From Fragum whitleyi (lineage: Eukaryota > Mollusca > Bivalvia > Cardiida > Cardiidae), in the NCBI GenBank assembly GCA_948146395.1, contig OX411544.1, positions 93,049,232 to 93,113,231 of the forward strand: a stretch of 64,000 bases of DNA. Reading direction: 5' to 3'. Both the position numbers and the translations under genes were made by a program. The notes below the pieces were generated by a model. That model ran no database searches and was not told the DNA's origin. It saw only the letters and a program-made list of their open reading frames with translations. Below, in pieces: positions 48,041 to 59,171 of the stretch (positions within the stretch are counted from its first letter, which is position 1; each line of letters starts with the position of its first letter).

Positions 48041-48370
48041 TCCTCTTTTCAACAGTCTAGTTATTGTCAACTTTTATTTCATGAGGAAGTTTGACTATGT
48101 ATGTTGGAATCCTGTGATAAATTATAACAAATATTTAAACAAATATTTTAATAAGGTTTTATCATATGATTTTTTTGCTGCAACAAAAAGGATTTTAATT
48201 CATTACTTAATTTTATGAATCAAAATTAGCAATAAATCCCTGCGTGACTTGTATGTGAATTATTATCTGGATGAGACAGGTAATTAGGATAGGATATTTA
48301 AAATCAATCTCCGATTAAAGGTACCACTTAGCCCCATAAATATGTTTTTCATATTTTCTGAAATGTTTTT

Positions 48371-48654
48371 ATGCCCCTGCATGGAAAGATCAGGTGCATA
48401 TAGTTTTACCACTGTCCTTCCGTACGTCCGTCTGTCTGCAAAACTTAACCAAAAAACTTAACATTGCCATTATTTTCAAGGTTATTCAAGATGCAATGCT
48501 CATATTTGGTATGATGATAGATCTCAATGTTACGCATCTGCTGGTACCAAGGTTAAGGTCATGTGACAAGGTCAAGGTAATCTGTCAAGGCCAAATTTCT
48601 AAAAAAAAAAATGCTGTTGAGGGGACATTCGTGTTACACAAACACATCTTGTTT
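48371..48654 (+). repeat. 'atgcccctgcatggaaag' element
   Basis: Short form of the 16342 element: head, 'gtccgtctgtctgc', one 'aacattgccattattttcaa' unit, 'aaggtcatgtgacaaggtc' and end 'acacaaacacatcttgttt'. Confidence 0.7.
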
Positions 48655-48724
48655 GCAAAAAAGGAAAGTATGATAAGAAGTATGAAGATTGATGAAGGAA
48701 TCATGTAAACGTCTATTGTGTGTT

Positions 48725-49985
48725 GTTTGACAGTTATTTATCTTGCATTGTCCAGCATTTTTACAGTTTTCCCCATGTGGTCATCTCCCAAGCAGCGAAA
48801 ACAAAGTAATTAATTGTTCACATTCCCAAACAGGGTGGAAATCATTACAAACCTTTGTAGACTTTGTGTATTTGAATTGGCTAGATATGATCTATCACTC
48901 TGTGTATGTTTATATTTGTTCCTGTTTTGTGATAGCCCATGCATTGTTTCGTTTGCAATTGCATAGTATGAAGACTCCTGGTTTATCCAATTATTTAGAG
49001 CTTCAACAGTTTCTTCTTAACTACTTTCGTAGATCCACCGGTGATAACGGGTCAACATAGTTTCCGGCATTTTACGTTGAAGAATATGATATAATGAGCC
49101 TGCGCCTAAATCCTCTTCATGATCAGCTTCTTTCACGTTGATAACTGCAACATCCAATAAGTCCCCAAATTTTTCGATATTTCTAGCATTTTCCTCTTTC
49201 ATTGGGGGAAATTTGGATAATTCCTGTATGTACAATGTTATTTAGCGTCTTGATCCTCGAAATTTTCTATCTAGCCATTCTTTAGCAGCCTTGTTACTGG
49301 CTGCAGAGTGACCCAAGTCCTCTATGGCATGCCGTGCGGTACCTGATAAGTATTGTCTCAATTGTAAAAGTTTATTCTCGCCTGTAGCAGGTGCTTTGTC
49401 GATGCTTGCTTCAAAAGCTGCCTTCCAACTTGGATACTTGTGTTTGTTTCCATCAAAAAGGGGGAATGGAGACTCTCTTCATTTGATGCCACATGTCAGT
49501 TCCCAATTTCGTCTCTTTTGCATTTTCACTGACTCACTTGTGCTTTTCATAGTGTCTATTTTCTGGTGAACAAATTCAAGCGTTCAACTATATATGGAGT
49601 CCATTTCCTCATATTCTTGTTGAGTTTTCTCAATATTTTCCACATCATCCAATCTCTTATATGCCGCACAAAGTACATTGTATCTGCATAACTGCAATTT
49701 ACATTATCTTGAGCTACATCAAATTTGTCTTGAAGGTCCTAACATCTGTTTTGTTGACCAGGTCTTTGTCCGAGACTAGGTTCGTGAGTTTGTTATTGGT
49801 CTTTGTGAAGGCTGATTTATACCCTGTCTTTTGTAGCTTCAGGTTGAATATCTCGTCCATTACTTTCAATTTAGCTTCATCCATCTTGTTCAATTATTTA
49901 ACCTCGCTCTGCTTCTGTATGATGTCGAAAGATTGAAAAATGCGATGTTTTTTTGATGCTGATGTTTTATTTCTTCTTTTTGACA
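48725..49985 (-). pseudogene. Decayed BEL/Pao retroelement gag region
   Basis: Read on the minus strand, the region shows successive parts of a BEL/Pao gag (DUF1759-type): a Lys/Arg-rich start near 49985, a middle part with 'KYPSWKAAFEA' and 'LLQLRQYLSG', then 'FGDLLDVAVINVKEADHEE', and near 48815-48740 remains of a CCHC zinc knuckle. Several stops and frame shifts break it, among them one at 49017 and others around 49560 and 49890. Protease, reverse transcriptase and LTRs were not found. Old, non-functional relic in the intergenic space. Confidence 0.8.
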
Positions 49986-50188
49986 TGATTGTGTACGTAA
50001 ATTCTATTACGGTTCAATCAATCTACATAAATCTGCTTTACTGTAATAATGTTCCAATAAGACTACTCGATTAGAGTTACTGAACCCATATTAAATCGAA
50101 CAAACTTTTTTCTAATTTGAGAGACTCTAGAACAGGGGGGAAAATATTCAAATGCGGTCAGTCATTTTTACAAGTGACCCATCACACG

Positions 50189-51382
50189 AACTAGAAAGCC
50201 ATGAATGGCTTGAGTCGCTCCACAGGCTTGAAATTCTTGTAAAAGCAAATAAATGTTTTGAATTGATTTTTAGATATTTGGGGTTCTACTAATTTTGAAA
50301 ATGATTTTCAAAGTTTGAACTATATAACAGATAGAGAAATGACCTCTGCTCTTAAAAGACATATTTTTCAGCAAATCAAAACAATTTTTGGCTGCATGAT
50401 AATGGGTCACCCAAAGATCATACCAAAAATGTTTGATTGATATCCATCAGTTACATTCTGAGAAAATGATTTTCATAGTTTCCACTATTTAACATGTTGA
50501 GAAATGACCTCCACCCATAAAATGCATTTTTTCATCCAATCAAAACAATTTTTGGTTCACTGATAAAGGGTCACTCAAGGATCATTCCAGTGAAATTTGG
50601 TTGATATCCAAAAATTAGATTCTGAGAAAATGATTTTCAAATTTTCCACTATATAACATATAGAGAAATGACCTCTGCTAATAAAATGCATATTTTTCAC
50701 CCGATCACAATGATTTTTTGTAGACTGATAAAGGGTCACTCAATGATCATTCCAGTGAAATTTGGTTGATATCCATCCATTATATTCTGAGAAAATGATT
50801 TTCAAAGTTTCCACTATATAACATATAGAGAAATGACCTCCGCCCATAAAATGCATATTTTCCACCCGATCACAATGATTTTTTGTAGACTGATAAAGGG
50901 TCACTCAAGGATCATTCCAAAGAAATTTGGTTGATATCCATCATTTACATTCTGAGAAAATGATTTTCAAAGTTTCCACTATATAACATATAGAGAAATG
51001 ACCTCCGCCCATAAAATGCATATTTTCCACCCGATCTCAATTATTTTTTGTAGACTGATAAAGGGCCACCCAAGGATCTTTCATGTAAAATTTCATTGGT
51101 ATCCATTGATTAGAATCTGAGAAAACTCACTTTTTACCATATTTGGAAATTAGCCACGCCCCTAAAATCCATGTTTATCATTGGATCAAAATTTCTTGAA
51201 CAACTTTGAAAGAGGGTCACCCAAGGATCATTCCTGTGAAGTTTGGTTGAAATCCATCCAGTAGTTTCTGAGGAGAAGATTTTTAAAGAAAAGTTTACGA
51301 CCGGACGCACGCACGGACGGACGGACGGACGGACGCACGATGGACACAACGCCATGACAATAGCCCCAGTGGCTTTCAGCTA
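50189..51382 (-). mobile_element. 'agctccactggctgaaagcc' element, reverse
   Basis: Tail 'ctagaaagccatgaatggct' at the left and head 'cccagtggctttcagct' at the right, with six or seven units between. 'cggacggacggacggac' lies near the head. The 73-codon minus-strand frame at 51134-51355 is repeat-derived and is also seen in the copy at 33302. Confidence 0.8.
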
Positions 51383-51589
51383 AAAATGAACATCTAGGTT
51401 GTGCTTAAAGTGTCGCATCTAGCCAGACTGGGGGTGGGGTTGGGTGCGCGGACTGATTAGAGTCAAAACTTTTCTCAGTTTGCTTATTTTCTTAATCTAG
51501 AACAATCAATCTACCTTCCTGTTAAGGAATTTTTAAAATGCAACCTCTAGTTGACATATGCTGGACTCAATCTCTTTCAAATATTCTAT

Positions 51590-51670
51590 AGAGTTCCCAG
51601 CATCGAGGGTGGCACTCATACTTTGCAACTATTTTCTACCACCAATGGCGTGATAATCATAGATAAAGAT
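51590..51670 (-). repeat. SINE body fragment
   Basis: 'ctaccaccaatggcgtgata' and 'atcatagat' resemble the body of the SINE at 45814. Direction uncertain. Fused to the next repeat. Confidence 0.4.
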
Positions 51671-51866
51671 CTATTATTGTGATCGGATGAAAATATGCAT
51701 TTTATGGGCTGATGTCATTTCTCTATATGTTATATAGTTGAAACTTTGAAAATCATTTTCAACATCAGTAGAATCTAACATATCTAAAAATTTAGTCAAA
51801 ACTTTTATTGCTTTACAAGAATTTCAAGCCTGTGGAGCGACTCAAGCTATTCATGGCTTTTTAGTT
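51671..51866 (+). repeat. 3' end of an 'agctccactgg' element
   Basis: Only the last unit and tail ('gcctgtggagcgactcaagc') remain; 5' truncated. Confidence 0.75.
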
Positions 51867-52125
51867 GAAGTTTGGAAGCATTTGATTCTGAATTTCACAA
51901 AAGTGCTTTCAAATTTGAATAGTGCAATAGAATAATATATATTTTTGTATCATTTTTTGTCGGGTTAAACAGAAAATCTAGATGAACACGATTGTTTGCC
52001 TTTTTTCTTTGTTTTTTTCGAGGATAATAAAAGTACAAAACTAACTTTTTGAAACGACAGTTTGTTTCCTACAAAGCATAATTTAGCCCATTTTATACCC
52101 AGTTGTGTCAGTATTGCATTTATCT

Positions 52126-52372
52126 TAACCCTTGTCATGCTGAATAAAGCATTGGAAAATTTACCTTAAATTCAAAGTGCTGAAATTAATGGGTGCACTT
52201 ACTGTGAGGTAGAATTTGATTTTGTAAAAACAATTTTGAAACTTCTTGTTTAAATATGAAAACCAGCTGGTATAGACTGAGATCAGTCTACACATTATGT
52301 GCTGCAGGCTGATCTTTGTCTATACCTCCTACCAAAGCAGGAATATTACTGGTTCAGTATGAGAAGGGCTAA
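52126..52372. repeat. MITE, TIR 'aacccttgtcatgctgaat', copy 4
   Basis: Left end intact, right end 'gttcagtatgagaagggct'; inner 'gtctacacattatgtgctgc' palindrome. Confidence 0.75.
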
Positions 52373-52494
52373 TATATCCCTGCTCCTTAAGCCTTTCTGC
52401 ATAGTTCCTTTTTATGTCCCTGATATTTTATGTTTGAGAGAATATTGTGAAATCGAAAAAATAAATTGTAATAAGCAAATTCTCATGTTCCTAT

Positions 52495-52790
52495 TTTCTA
52501 GGGTTGTGAGAAAATAACGCATAATTCATTTGATGATGTTAATTTGCAAAGGGAGTTATATGTTTCGCAGAATAACTTGGGACTAAAAATAATCTGGAAT
52601 TTCTTCAATTTATTGCAAAAGTTATGGCCATATCATAATTAGTATATCTTTGTGCTCCTAAAATACAAGATTTATTCAACTCGTCATCTGAAACAGATAA
52701 AGACTCGACACAGCCTTGTTTTTATCTATTTATAGATGACTTGTTCGATAGATTCGGTATTCAATGACCACTCATTCAATATCCTCTAAT
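52495..52790. repeat. Interspersed repeat, partial copy of 12751
   Basis: 'tcatctgaaacagataaaga' and 'ttcggtattcaatgaccact' match the right two thirds of the family. Confidence 0.6.
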
Positions 52791-53243
52791 TACATAAAAG
52801 ATTAAACTGTTACACAGCTGAGCTTGGGGTACATTTTAGCCCTAGTTCTATCTTTAATGAATTTGACTTGTACATAGACTGTAGATGTAGAGATTTTATA
52901 TGATGCAATATTTATAATGGCCTTCTTAAACAAATGGAAACTCATATAAATCACTGTGTCTGTTGCCTTTCTTTTTTAGCTCTGCTGTTTTTGGAGGAAA
53001 TCCGAGGTATTGTCATCACCTTGGCATCATTGGTGTTTGCTTTGTTTTTAGCATAGGTGTTTGCATAATAAACTTTAACCGTGTTATAAGATATTATGAA
53101 ATTTGGCATGTGTTTCACCATCACAAGAGCTTTCTACAGTAATAAGATGGATAACTCAAGAAATCTGTCCATTAGTTAATGAGGAGATGTTAAAAGTTTC
53201 AGGGTAAAAAAATGCATTGCCATCAACTACGCCCATATTGGAT

Positions 53244-53450
53244 TGATCGATTTATTGAATGGAGTTTTACGCTGCTTTCGACATTTTTTCAGTTATATCG
53301 CAGCGGCTGGATCACCTAACAATTGATTCCTGGTATTTCTCTCACCAGTACAACCACCACATTCTTTCCTAGCCTCCAGCTGATATCTAACATAGGTCTA
53401 CGATTATCAACCCATTGGTGAGAGACAAATTGTTGGAAAGAATGAGTGCT
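53244..53450 (-). mobile_element. SINE body and tail, head lost
   Basis: On the minus strand: 'caccaatgggttgataatcg', 'ggaggctaggaaagaatgtg', 'tgagagaaataccaggaatc' and tail 'gtcgaaagcagcgtaaaac'. Same family as 45814 but without a tRNA head. Confidence 0.7.
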
Positions 53451-53454
53451 GCTG

Positions 53455-53990
53455 TCGAGGCCCATATTTGGAGGACAATCAAAATTTCTATAACAACTTA
53501 AGAAGAGGGTCACCCAAGGATCATTCATGCCCAGTTTCATTGAAATTGGGCCAATGGTTTGAGAGAAGATTTTTAGCTCCAATGGCCAAAGGCCACTGGG
53601 GCTTTTATCAAGACGCTGTGTCTCGCATCCATCTGTGCATCCAGTCTTAATATTTCTCCTTAAAAATCTTCTCAAAAACTACTGCATGAATTTCAATCAA
53701 ACTTTGCAGGAATTATCCTTTGGTGACCCTCTTTCAAACTTCTTCAAACAATTTTGATCCAATGAAAAAGCATGGATTTAATGGGTGTGGCTAATTTCCA
53801 AATTATCCAAGGATCATTCATGCAATGCTTTGTTTAAATCGGGCGATTGATTTTAGGGTAGAAGATTTTTAAAGATTTTGTAATGAAAGTAAGTCCTGTC
53901 CTGCCGCGCCGGGTCAATCCAACTTTCTTGAACAAATTTAGAAGATGGTCTCCCAAGGATCACATTTCAAATAATCATTCAGTCATCCTG
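53455..53990. repeat. Rearranged 'agctccactgg'-related repeats
   Basis: Two overlapping, opposite-looking pieces: 'gggtcacccaaggatcattc' before a head 'tagctccaatggccaaaggc' at 53574, then 'tttcaatcaaactttgcagg' units. Boundaries uncertain. Confidence 0.55.
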
Positions 53991-54060
53991 CCCAATCTGT
54001 AGTTACTGTAGCTTGGAAAGTGTACATAAATAAATCAAGTTACTTAAAGTTTTTTTGTCA

Positions 54061-54066
54061 TTTATT
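54061..54066 (-). terminator. Possible poly(A) signal of the WD-repeat gene
   Basis: 'tttatt' on the plus strand, that is AATAAA on the minus strand, 49 bases after the stop codon of the WD-repeat gene. Position is suitable; unproven. Confidence 0.45.
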
Positions 54067-54114
54067 TTAAATCATAAAACTATTATCACAGAATATTTCA
54101 TGGAATTAATGCGG

Positions 54115-54165
54115 TCACCTATTTGTATAGACTTGTATTTTTCCTTCCAGGGTTGCAATATACAA
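54115..54165 (-). CDS. WDR27: WDR27-like, last exon
   Basis: Minus strand: acceptor 'cttatttcag', 16 codons 'LYIATLEGKIQVYTNR', then TGA at 54117-54115. It forms the last beta-strand of the terminal WD repeat ('PQ' from the previous exon plus 'L..ATL(D/E)GK(I/L)Q(V/L)'), as at the C-terminus of WDR27. Phase 0. Too short for ORF finders. Confidence 0.8.
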   Translation of the reverse strand: MYIATLEGKIQVYTNR

Positions 54166-54589
54166 CTGAAATAAGAGAGAACAAACAAACAATTAAACAT
54201 ACTATGACTCATCAAGCCAAGAAAGACCTCCTAGGAATTATGCAAAAAAATATTATGAAAAGAGATTGGATCACAAAATGTCTTACATTAAACTAATTTG
54301 ATGCAATCTAAAAAGTTTTGATCTAATTTGAAGATACTTTGCCCTCCAGAAACTTTTAATTTGACAATATTATTTGGCATTTTAATGACATTCACCAAAA
54401 GGCATGTTTCATCTGGTTAGACTAAAATTCAAAGTTTTTTTTAGGTTATAAAAGTGTTAAAAGATGAAAATATTGTGAGAAAGGATAAATAGTTAATTAC
54501 AAGCAATATCTTTTTTATCACAATATTTTCCTCAATTTAATTCATCTTTTCTATGAGAAATTAGGATAATGAGTTTACGGTTCAAACTT

Positions 54590-54829
54590 AACCCTTGTCA
54601 TGCTGAACCCTGAATATTCCTGCTTTGACAGAAGGTATAGACAAAGATTAGTCTGCACATATGTGCAGTCTGATCTTAGTTCATACCAACTGAATTTCAT
54701 TTTTAAACCAGAAAGGTGTAAAACATTGCGTTTCCGAAATCAATACTCACATTTGTAACTTCCAGTGCTTTTAGCACTTTGATTTTACATTCATTTTGCA
54801 AAGATTTTTATTCAGCATGACAAGGGTTA
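54590..54829. repeat. MITE, TIR 'aacccttgtcatgctgaat', copy 5
   Basis: Both ends are near perfect and the centre is 'gtctgcacatatgtgcagtc'. It ends 16 bp from the donor of the WD exon at 54846, so it lies at the very start of the last intron. Confidence 0.85.
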
Positions 54830-54845
54830 ACATATAAGAGGCTAC

Positions 54846-54944
54846 CTGTGGAGTACTAGGGTGGAAAGCTACATCGGACACCACGTCTGTTTGTCCCGGC
54901 AGTTTGTGAAGGTATGTCCCAGATCGTAGATCAAATATGTAGGT
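54846..54944 (-). CDS. WDR27: WDR27-like, penultimate exon
   Basis: Minus strand: acceptor 'ctaaatttcag', donor 'CCACAG|gtagcc', 33 codons, phase 0 to 0. 'TYIFDLRSGTYLHKLPGQ' then 'VVSDVAFHPSTPQ': the end of one WD blade ('xIFDLR') and the start of the last ('VxxVAFxP'). Reading on through the donor meets the MITE. Confidence 0.88.
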
Positions 54945-55438
54945 CTGAAATTTAGAATTTCACCAAATACCTACGCTTGGCTTTTGGGTGCCGGTTTAAA
55001 AATCTAAGTCGAAAAACTGGTGTCATTCGCACAAAATTCATCTTGAGTTATCTCCCTTATAAAGGTTGCTCTTTTACTACTGATACTTGATACCCAAGTT
55101 TCAAGTGAATGCCTTTAGTAGAAAATGAGACATCACAAAATGTCAAAGCTTATGTTCAACAATGACAACAACACCAAGGCTATGGCAATATCTTGGGTTT
55201 TCTCTTCAAACAGCCGATTATTATTATTGTCTGTAACTACATTAAAATTGGACCAGTCTAAGCTTCTGTTATCCAGTAATGGCTTAAAAAAGACATCTAA
55301 CAAATTCTTCTTTACAATTTTTTTCTATCTTGCTTTTAAGATTAAGTCAAAGCATAAGGGTAACAGACTTGACTATAGTCGTAGACAAATGACCCATATT
55401 GGATGCCTAACAATTTAATGCAACAAATATAAGCATTT

Positions 55439-55770
55439 CATATGTGACTCGTCACTAAAAGACCATCTGGGAACTTTGTAAAATAAATATTTGAAAAAAG
55501 ATATTGATTGATCAGAGGTCAAGTTGATGTCATTTGAAAAGAGCAAGTACAGGAAGGTAAATTTTCATTCTAAATTCTGAAAATCATCCAAATGAAAAAA
55601 GTTTTTGCAATTTGCTATTTTTTTTAATCTAGGATGATCAATCTACCTTCCTGTGAAAGAATATTTTAAATTGACCTCCGGTTAACCTATGCTAGACCCA
55701 ATCTTTTTTTCAAATATTCATTTTACATAGTTCTCAGATGGTCCCTTTTTGCATGACAAGTCACATATGT
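55439..55770. repeat. MITE with about 38-bp TIRs
   Basis: 'tatgtgactcgtcactaaaa' + 'gaccatctgggaact' and the inverted 'agttctcagatggtccct' + 'gcatgacaagtcacata', flanked by AT-rich sequence. Part of the inside is shared with 51470-51600. Confidence 0.8.
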
Positions 55771-55796
55771 AATTTCAATAACCAGAACAAACTTAC

Positions 55797-55899
55797 AGAT
55801 TTATCTTCTGATCCGGTCGCTATAAACTTTCCACACGGACTGATGGACAATCCACAGGGATGGACTCTATTGACATGCCCTTCATATCTACGGACACAT
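55797..55899 (-). CDS. WDR27: WDR27-like exon
   Basis: Minus strand: acceptor 'ctgttgttacag', donor 'AAATCT|gtaagt', phase 2 to 0. 'CVRRYEGHVNRVHPCGLSI' and 'GKFIATGSEDKS' give the full linker, GH dipeptide and b/c strands of one WD repeat. The first base completes Arg from the previous exon. Confidence 0.92.
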
Positions 55900-55939
55900 C
55901 TGTAACAACAGTTAGTTAAACCCTTATCCTGCTTAAGGT

Positions 55940-56095
55940 TGTGGACCCATAATAGTTCCGCAACATTTCAGACCTTATGAACTTTCACAATGTTGACTGA
56001 GGTTTCCTAATGAAAATCATTTGGAAGCCTCTGTCAACAGTGTTAAAGTTCAATACTTCTGAAATGTTTGTAACTACTATGGGTCCACTTCCTTA
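55940..56095. repeat. Long palindrome
   Basis: 'aaggttgtggacccataata' pairs with 'tactatgggtccacttcctt'; the inside pairs 'aggtttcctaatgaaaat' with 'atttggaagcct'. Related to 28958. Confidence 0.7.
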
Positions 56096-57163
56096 ATTTA
56101 AATTTAGTTTCAAACTAATTATCAAATTCAAACAGTCAAGGTTTTCCTACAATCAATAACAATAACCAAAGCAAGCAGTATAGACTTAGATCAGACTGCG
56201 TGTCTATGCAGGCTGATTTTAGTGCATACTGTCTGTCAAAGTTTTGTATATGTTATATGGTATATGAACAGCATGAAAAAGTTTGATATTGTCAAGAAAG
56301 AAGGTAAACTGTTGATTCTAAACAAAAGCTTTTTTTTAAAATTACCTGTGCTGTGCATCTGCTCCAATTTAAAAGGTCAACATTGTTTCTATATTGCAAT
56401 ATCAGGGGCCAAGATTATAAAGGCTTTTTTGTACAAATTATTATTCTTAATCAATTTAAAATCAAGTTGGAATAATTGTTATTCATTAACACTGAAGAAA
56501 ATTGAGTCCAGTATAACCTCAAGTGTCAACATTGAATGTTGACAAAGCTTACTGTGAGTGTGTGAACCACAATGTACTTAGGTATTTATTCAATGATCAC
56601 AGAAGCTCACTTTGAGCTTTTTGTTCTTGGCTTCACATTTTCTTAAAAATCACCGCAAGAAAAGAAATTAATTTCACATGTGTTCTATCCTATTTTGTTC
56701 TTGCTTTATTTTTTAGCTCATTGAATTGTTTCCTTAAAGTGTTATAATTATGTTTCTTCCATGCTAGTTAAATCAATTGAATAAATATGGTTATTCTTTT
56801 CAGTATTTTCAGGGATTTTGTACCCTGTGATGTTCCACTTGAGAAAATAATGTACAAAACAAAGATATTACTTTTCCTTTTTGAATTTTGACTTTTCTAA
56901 AACTTCAAGCAGTTATTCTAGAGTCATGATGTCCGCCATCACATAATTGCGTGTCAAATTACCACAACACCCCAACAATATACGCAAGGTCAATGATTAG
57001 GAACAATTCATTCAAATCCATCAATCAATGTAGGAGGAGTTGAATTTACCTATGGACAGACTTCTGTTTAGACAGACAGAATAAATGATACCAATATACA
57101 TCAACCTTTGGCGGCGTATAACAGGAAATAGTTATACTATATTTTTGCAATACAGTCTAATAC

Positions 57164-57261
57164 CTGTTTGATCGAAGATCCCACAGTTTAATACAATCCC
57201 CTGCAGCTGATGTGGCAAACAAATCATAGGCAGTGGACGGATGAGATGCAAACATGGAACC
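57164..57261 (-). CDS. WDR27: WDR27-like exon
   Basis: Minus strand: acceptor 'tatatatttcag', donor 'AAACAG|gtatta', phase 0 to 2. 'GSMFASHPSTAYDLFATSAA' followed by 'GDCIKLWDLRSNR' is a classical WD blade, ending in the name-giving Trp-Asp. The longer ORF in this frame runs upstream into a hairpin repeat and is not coding there. Confidence 0.93.
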
Positions 57262-57288
57262 CTGAAATATATAATAAACAGTATTATA

Positions 57289-57417
57289 GGTTATTGAATT
57301 TATATGGGAATATATTGTGTCGGACGAGTTCTTTTGGCAGAGTGCCCGAGCTTGCGAGGGCAACTACGCCAAAAGAACGAGTCCGACACAATATATTCCC
57401 ATTTAAATTCAATAACC
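57289..57417. repeat. Near-perfect 57-bp-arm hairpin
   Basis: 'ggttattgaatttatatggg' and 'cccatttaaattcaataacc' ends, with 'gtcggacgagttcttttggc' and complement inside. It lies 27 bp before the acceptor of exon 57164 in gene orientation. Two plus-strand ORFs here are artefacts. Confidence 0.85.
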
Positions 57418-57989
57418 TTTTTATTGTATACTTTGATATTGTTTGACGATGTTCACTTCTTAATCATTATTTTTTTACATCAACTGTTCTTCAAGAATGA
57501 TTTTTTGTTTAAATTAAAACCGCATTTTAATCTCAGTTACGCCATACACCTTTTCCCGCAAAATCCTTTCCGTTATATTTTTACGTTCGGATGAATACAA
57601 CCGTTGCTATGAAGTAACAATGTAAACAAAAAGGACGGCGGACATTTTTGTGTCGATTCGCATTTTCGATTTTAAAATAAGTGTTGATTTCGACTTACTT
57701 CGAATAAAAATGAAATAAATATTCATGAAAAATTGTTCATTTGTTATTCTTACCAGTCACATGTTCCATAACTTACTCAATCGGCGTACTTGATACCGGG
57801 CCAGACTAGAGATAGTCACGATGGACGGGACGGAGTGAAAAACGAGATAAAGGAGAAAGATAGGGAGGAAGAGAGATAGATACTAGAATTATGATAGACA
57901 CAAAGGGATAGGCATGAATTATTTTTGAAAGAATTATACAATAACACAGACAAAGGAGAAACAAAAACAGTGATTTAGCCGAAATTTAA

Positions 57990-58033
57990 GGGGGGGGGGG
58001 GATCTGAGGAAAGACGGAGAGGGGGGGGGGGGG
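57990..58033 (+). repeat. Two long G runs
   Basis: Runs of 12 G (57990-58001) and 13 G (58021-58033). They are within the transcribed region of the minus-strand gene, so C-rich in its RNA. A third run of about 13 G is at 25205. Possible G-quadruplex DNA; also a place where assembly may be wrong. Confidence 0.8.
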
Positions 58034-58379
58034 AATGAAGTGGTTGATTTCTCGGAAAATGTTTCAAATACATGAAAACAAACAATAGTGCATTACACTT
58101 TAGGCATTCAAAGAACTTGAAATGTATTTCTTAACTCTCACAGAACTATTTCTCGAATATTGAACGCAAAAAGAAAGCCGTTGATAATGTGATTCCCTGT
58201 TGACTTTTGGCGAGGTAGCAACCAGAAAGTAGTTCAGTCCATTTGTGCACGTGAAAATAATCTCAGTGCAATATCAAAGTATGCAATATCAAAAAATATT
58301 GCATACTTTCCTCCCGTTCAAATACATAGAGACAATATCAAAGTATATAATAAAAACTTTTACAGTGTAACAATTGGAG

Positions 58380-58447
58380 TGGTCATCATAAAACAACTGC
58401 AAGTACCTACATTTTCATAGGCACTTACAAAATTTTGGTGCTGACCC
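58380..58447. repeat. Diverged hairpin of the 'ggggtcag' family
   Basis: 'caagtacctacatttt' and 'cataggcacttacaaa' plus 'gtgctgaccctt' at the end match 7352 and 18934 with decay of the left arm. Confidence 0.55.
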
Positions 58448-58784
58448 TTATAACTAATGTTTAATTGAAAGAACAACATAAGGTTATGTTATGATTTACT
58501 GAGTCATAATTAAAATATAGCTATTGTTGTTCTCAAAATAAAAGATCACTCAATATTACATAAAAGAAAACATTAATTCTAATATCTTAAATGCAAGAAT
58601 GGAGACATGCTATTAAGGATGTTTCTGAGCACATGTATTTCATTCAAGTTCAATGATAAAACTTGTTCTTTCTTTGGGTTTATGACACTTGAGACGGTGT
58701 TGTTTTTTTCTAAAATCTTAATCAATGTCTTTAATTTTAATCAGAAATCATCTTAAATGTAATTCAATGTAACCCCACACTTAC

Positions 58785-58906
58785 CTTATTTTGACAAATA
58801 GCGTGGACAGGTCTGGTATGAACATCTGGCATGTGACGGATCTTCTCTCCAACATTCATATCATATATATCGATAGACTTATTACTACCTGCACAAAACA
58901 CTATAT
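58785..58906 (-). CDS. WDR27: WDR27-like exon
   Basis: Minus strand: donor 'AATAAG|gtaagt', phase 1 to 0. 'IVFCAGSNKSIDIYDMNVG' is the c/d strand of one blade and 'RPVHAICQNK' begins the next. Three AGs ('ctggtag', 'gatatag', 'tgtgcag') would all keep the frame; the outermost is chosen because 'IVFCAG' looks like a WD strand. With the innermost, six residues would be lost. Confidence 0.82.
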
Positions 58907-59171
58907 CTACCAGGTGTTAAGGAATATTCTAGGTGCAAAAACAGGAATGTGTTTTCATGACAAGCATTTAAAAGGAAATAAAGAAGAAAAAAGTATAAAT
59001 ATACATTATATGGAAATTCTCCTAAAGTTTATTTCAAATTGAGTGTAAAATAACCCATTGTGAAAAAAGGAAGTATTATCACTTTAGGTAACAAGCAATT
59101 AATATATACATACAGAATTTCAGGTAAATAATTCAATAATAAAAGAGAAATGGGCAAAAAACTCCAAGTTT

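Noticed and set aside
48394..48708. 104-codon plus-strand frame
   Set aside because: It coincides with an interspersed element also found at 16342 that has a similar spurious frame.
48743..49060. 105-codon plus-strand frame
   Set aside because: It is the antisense of the gag relic, which has recognisable protein similarity on the other strand.
51134..51355. 73-codon minus-strand frame 'MALCPSCVRP...'
   Set aside because: The same frame appears in another copy of the element at 33302; it is a property of the repeat head.
44270..54060. A further protein gene between AREL1 and the WD gene
   Set aside because: All frames above 60 codons fall in repeats, the gag relic or unconserved sequence; no splice-consistent coding series was seen.
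55125..55418. 97-codon plus-strand frame in a WD-gene intron
   Set aside because: No domain, AT-rich composition like the intron around it, and no splice partner seen.
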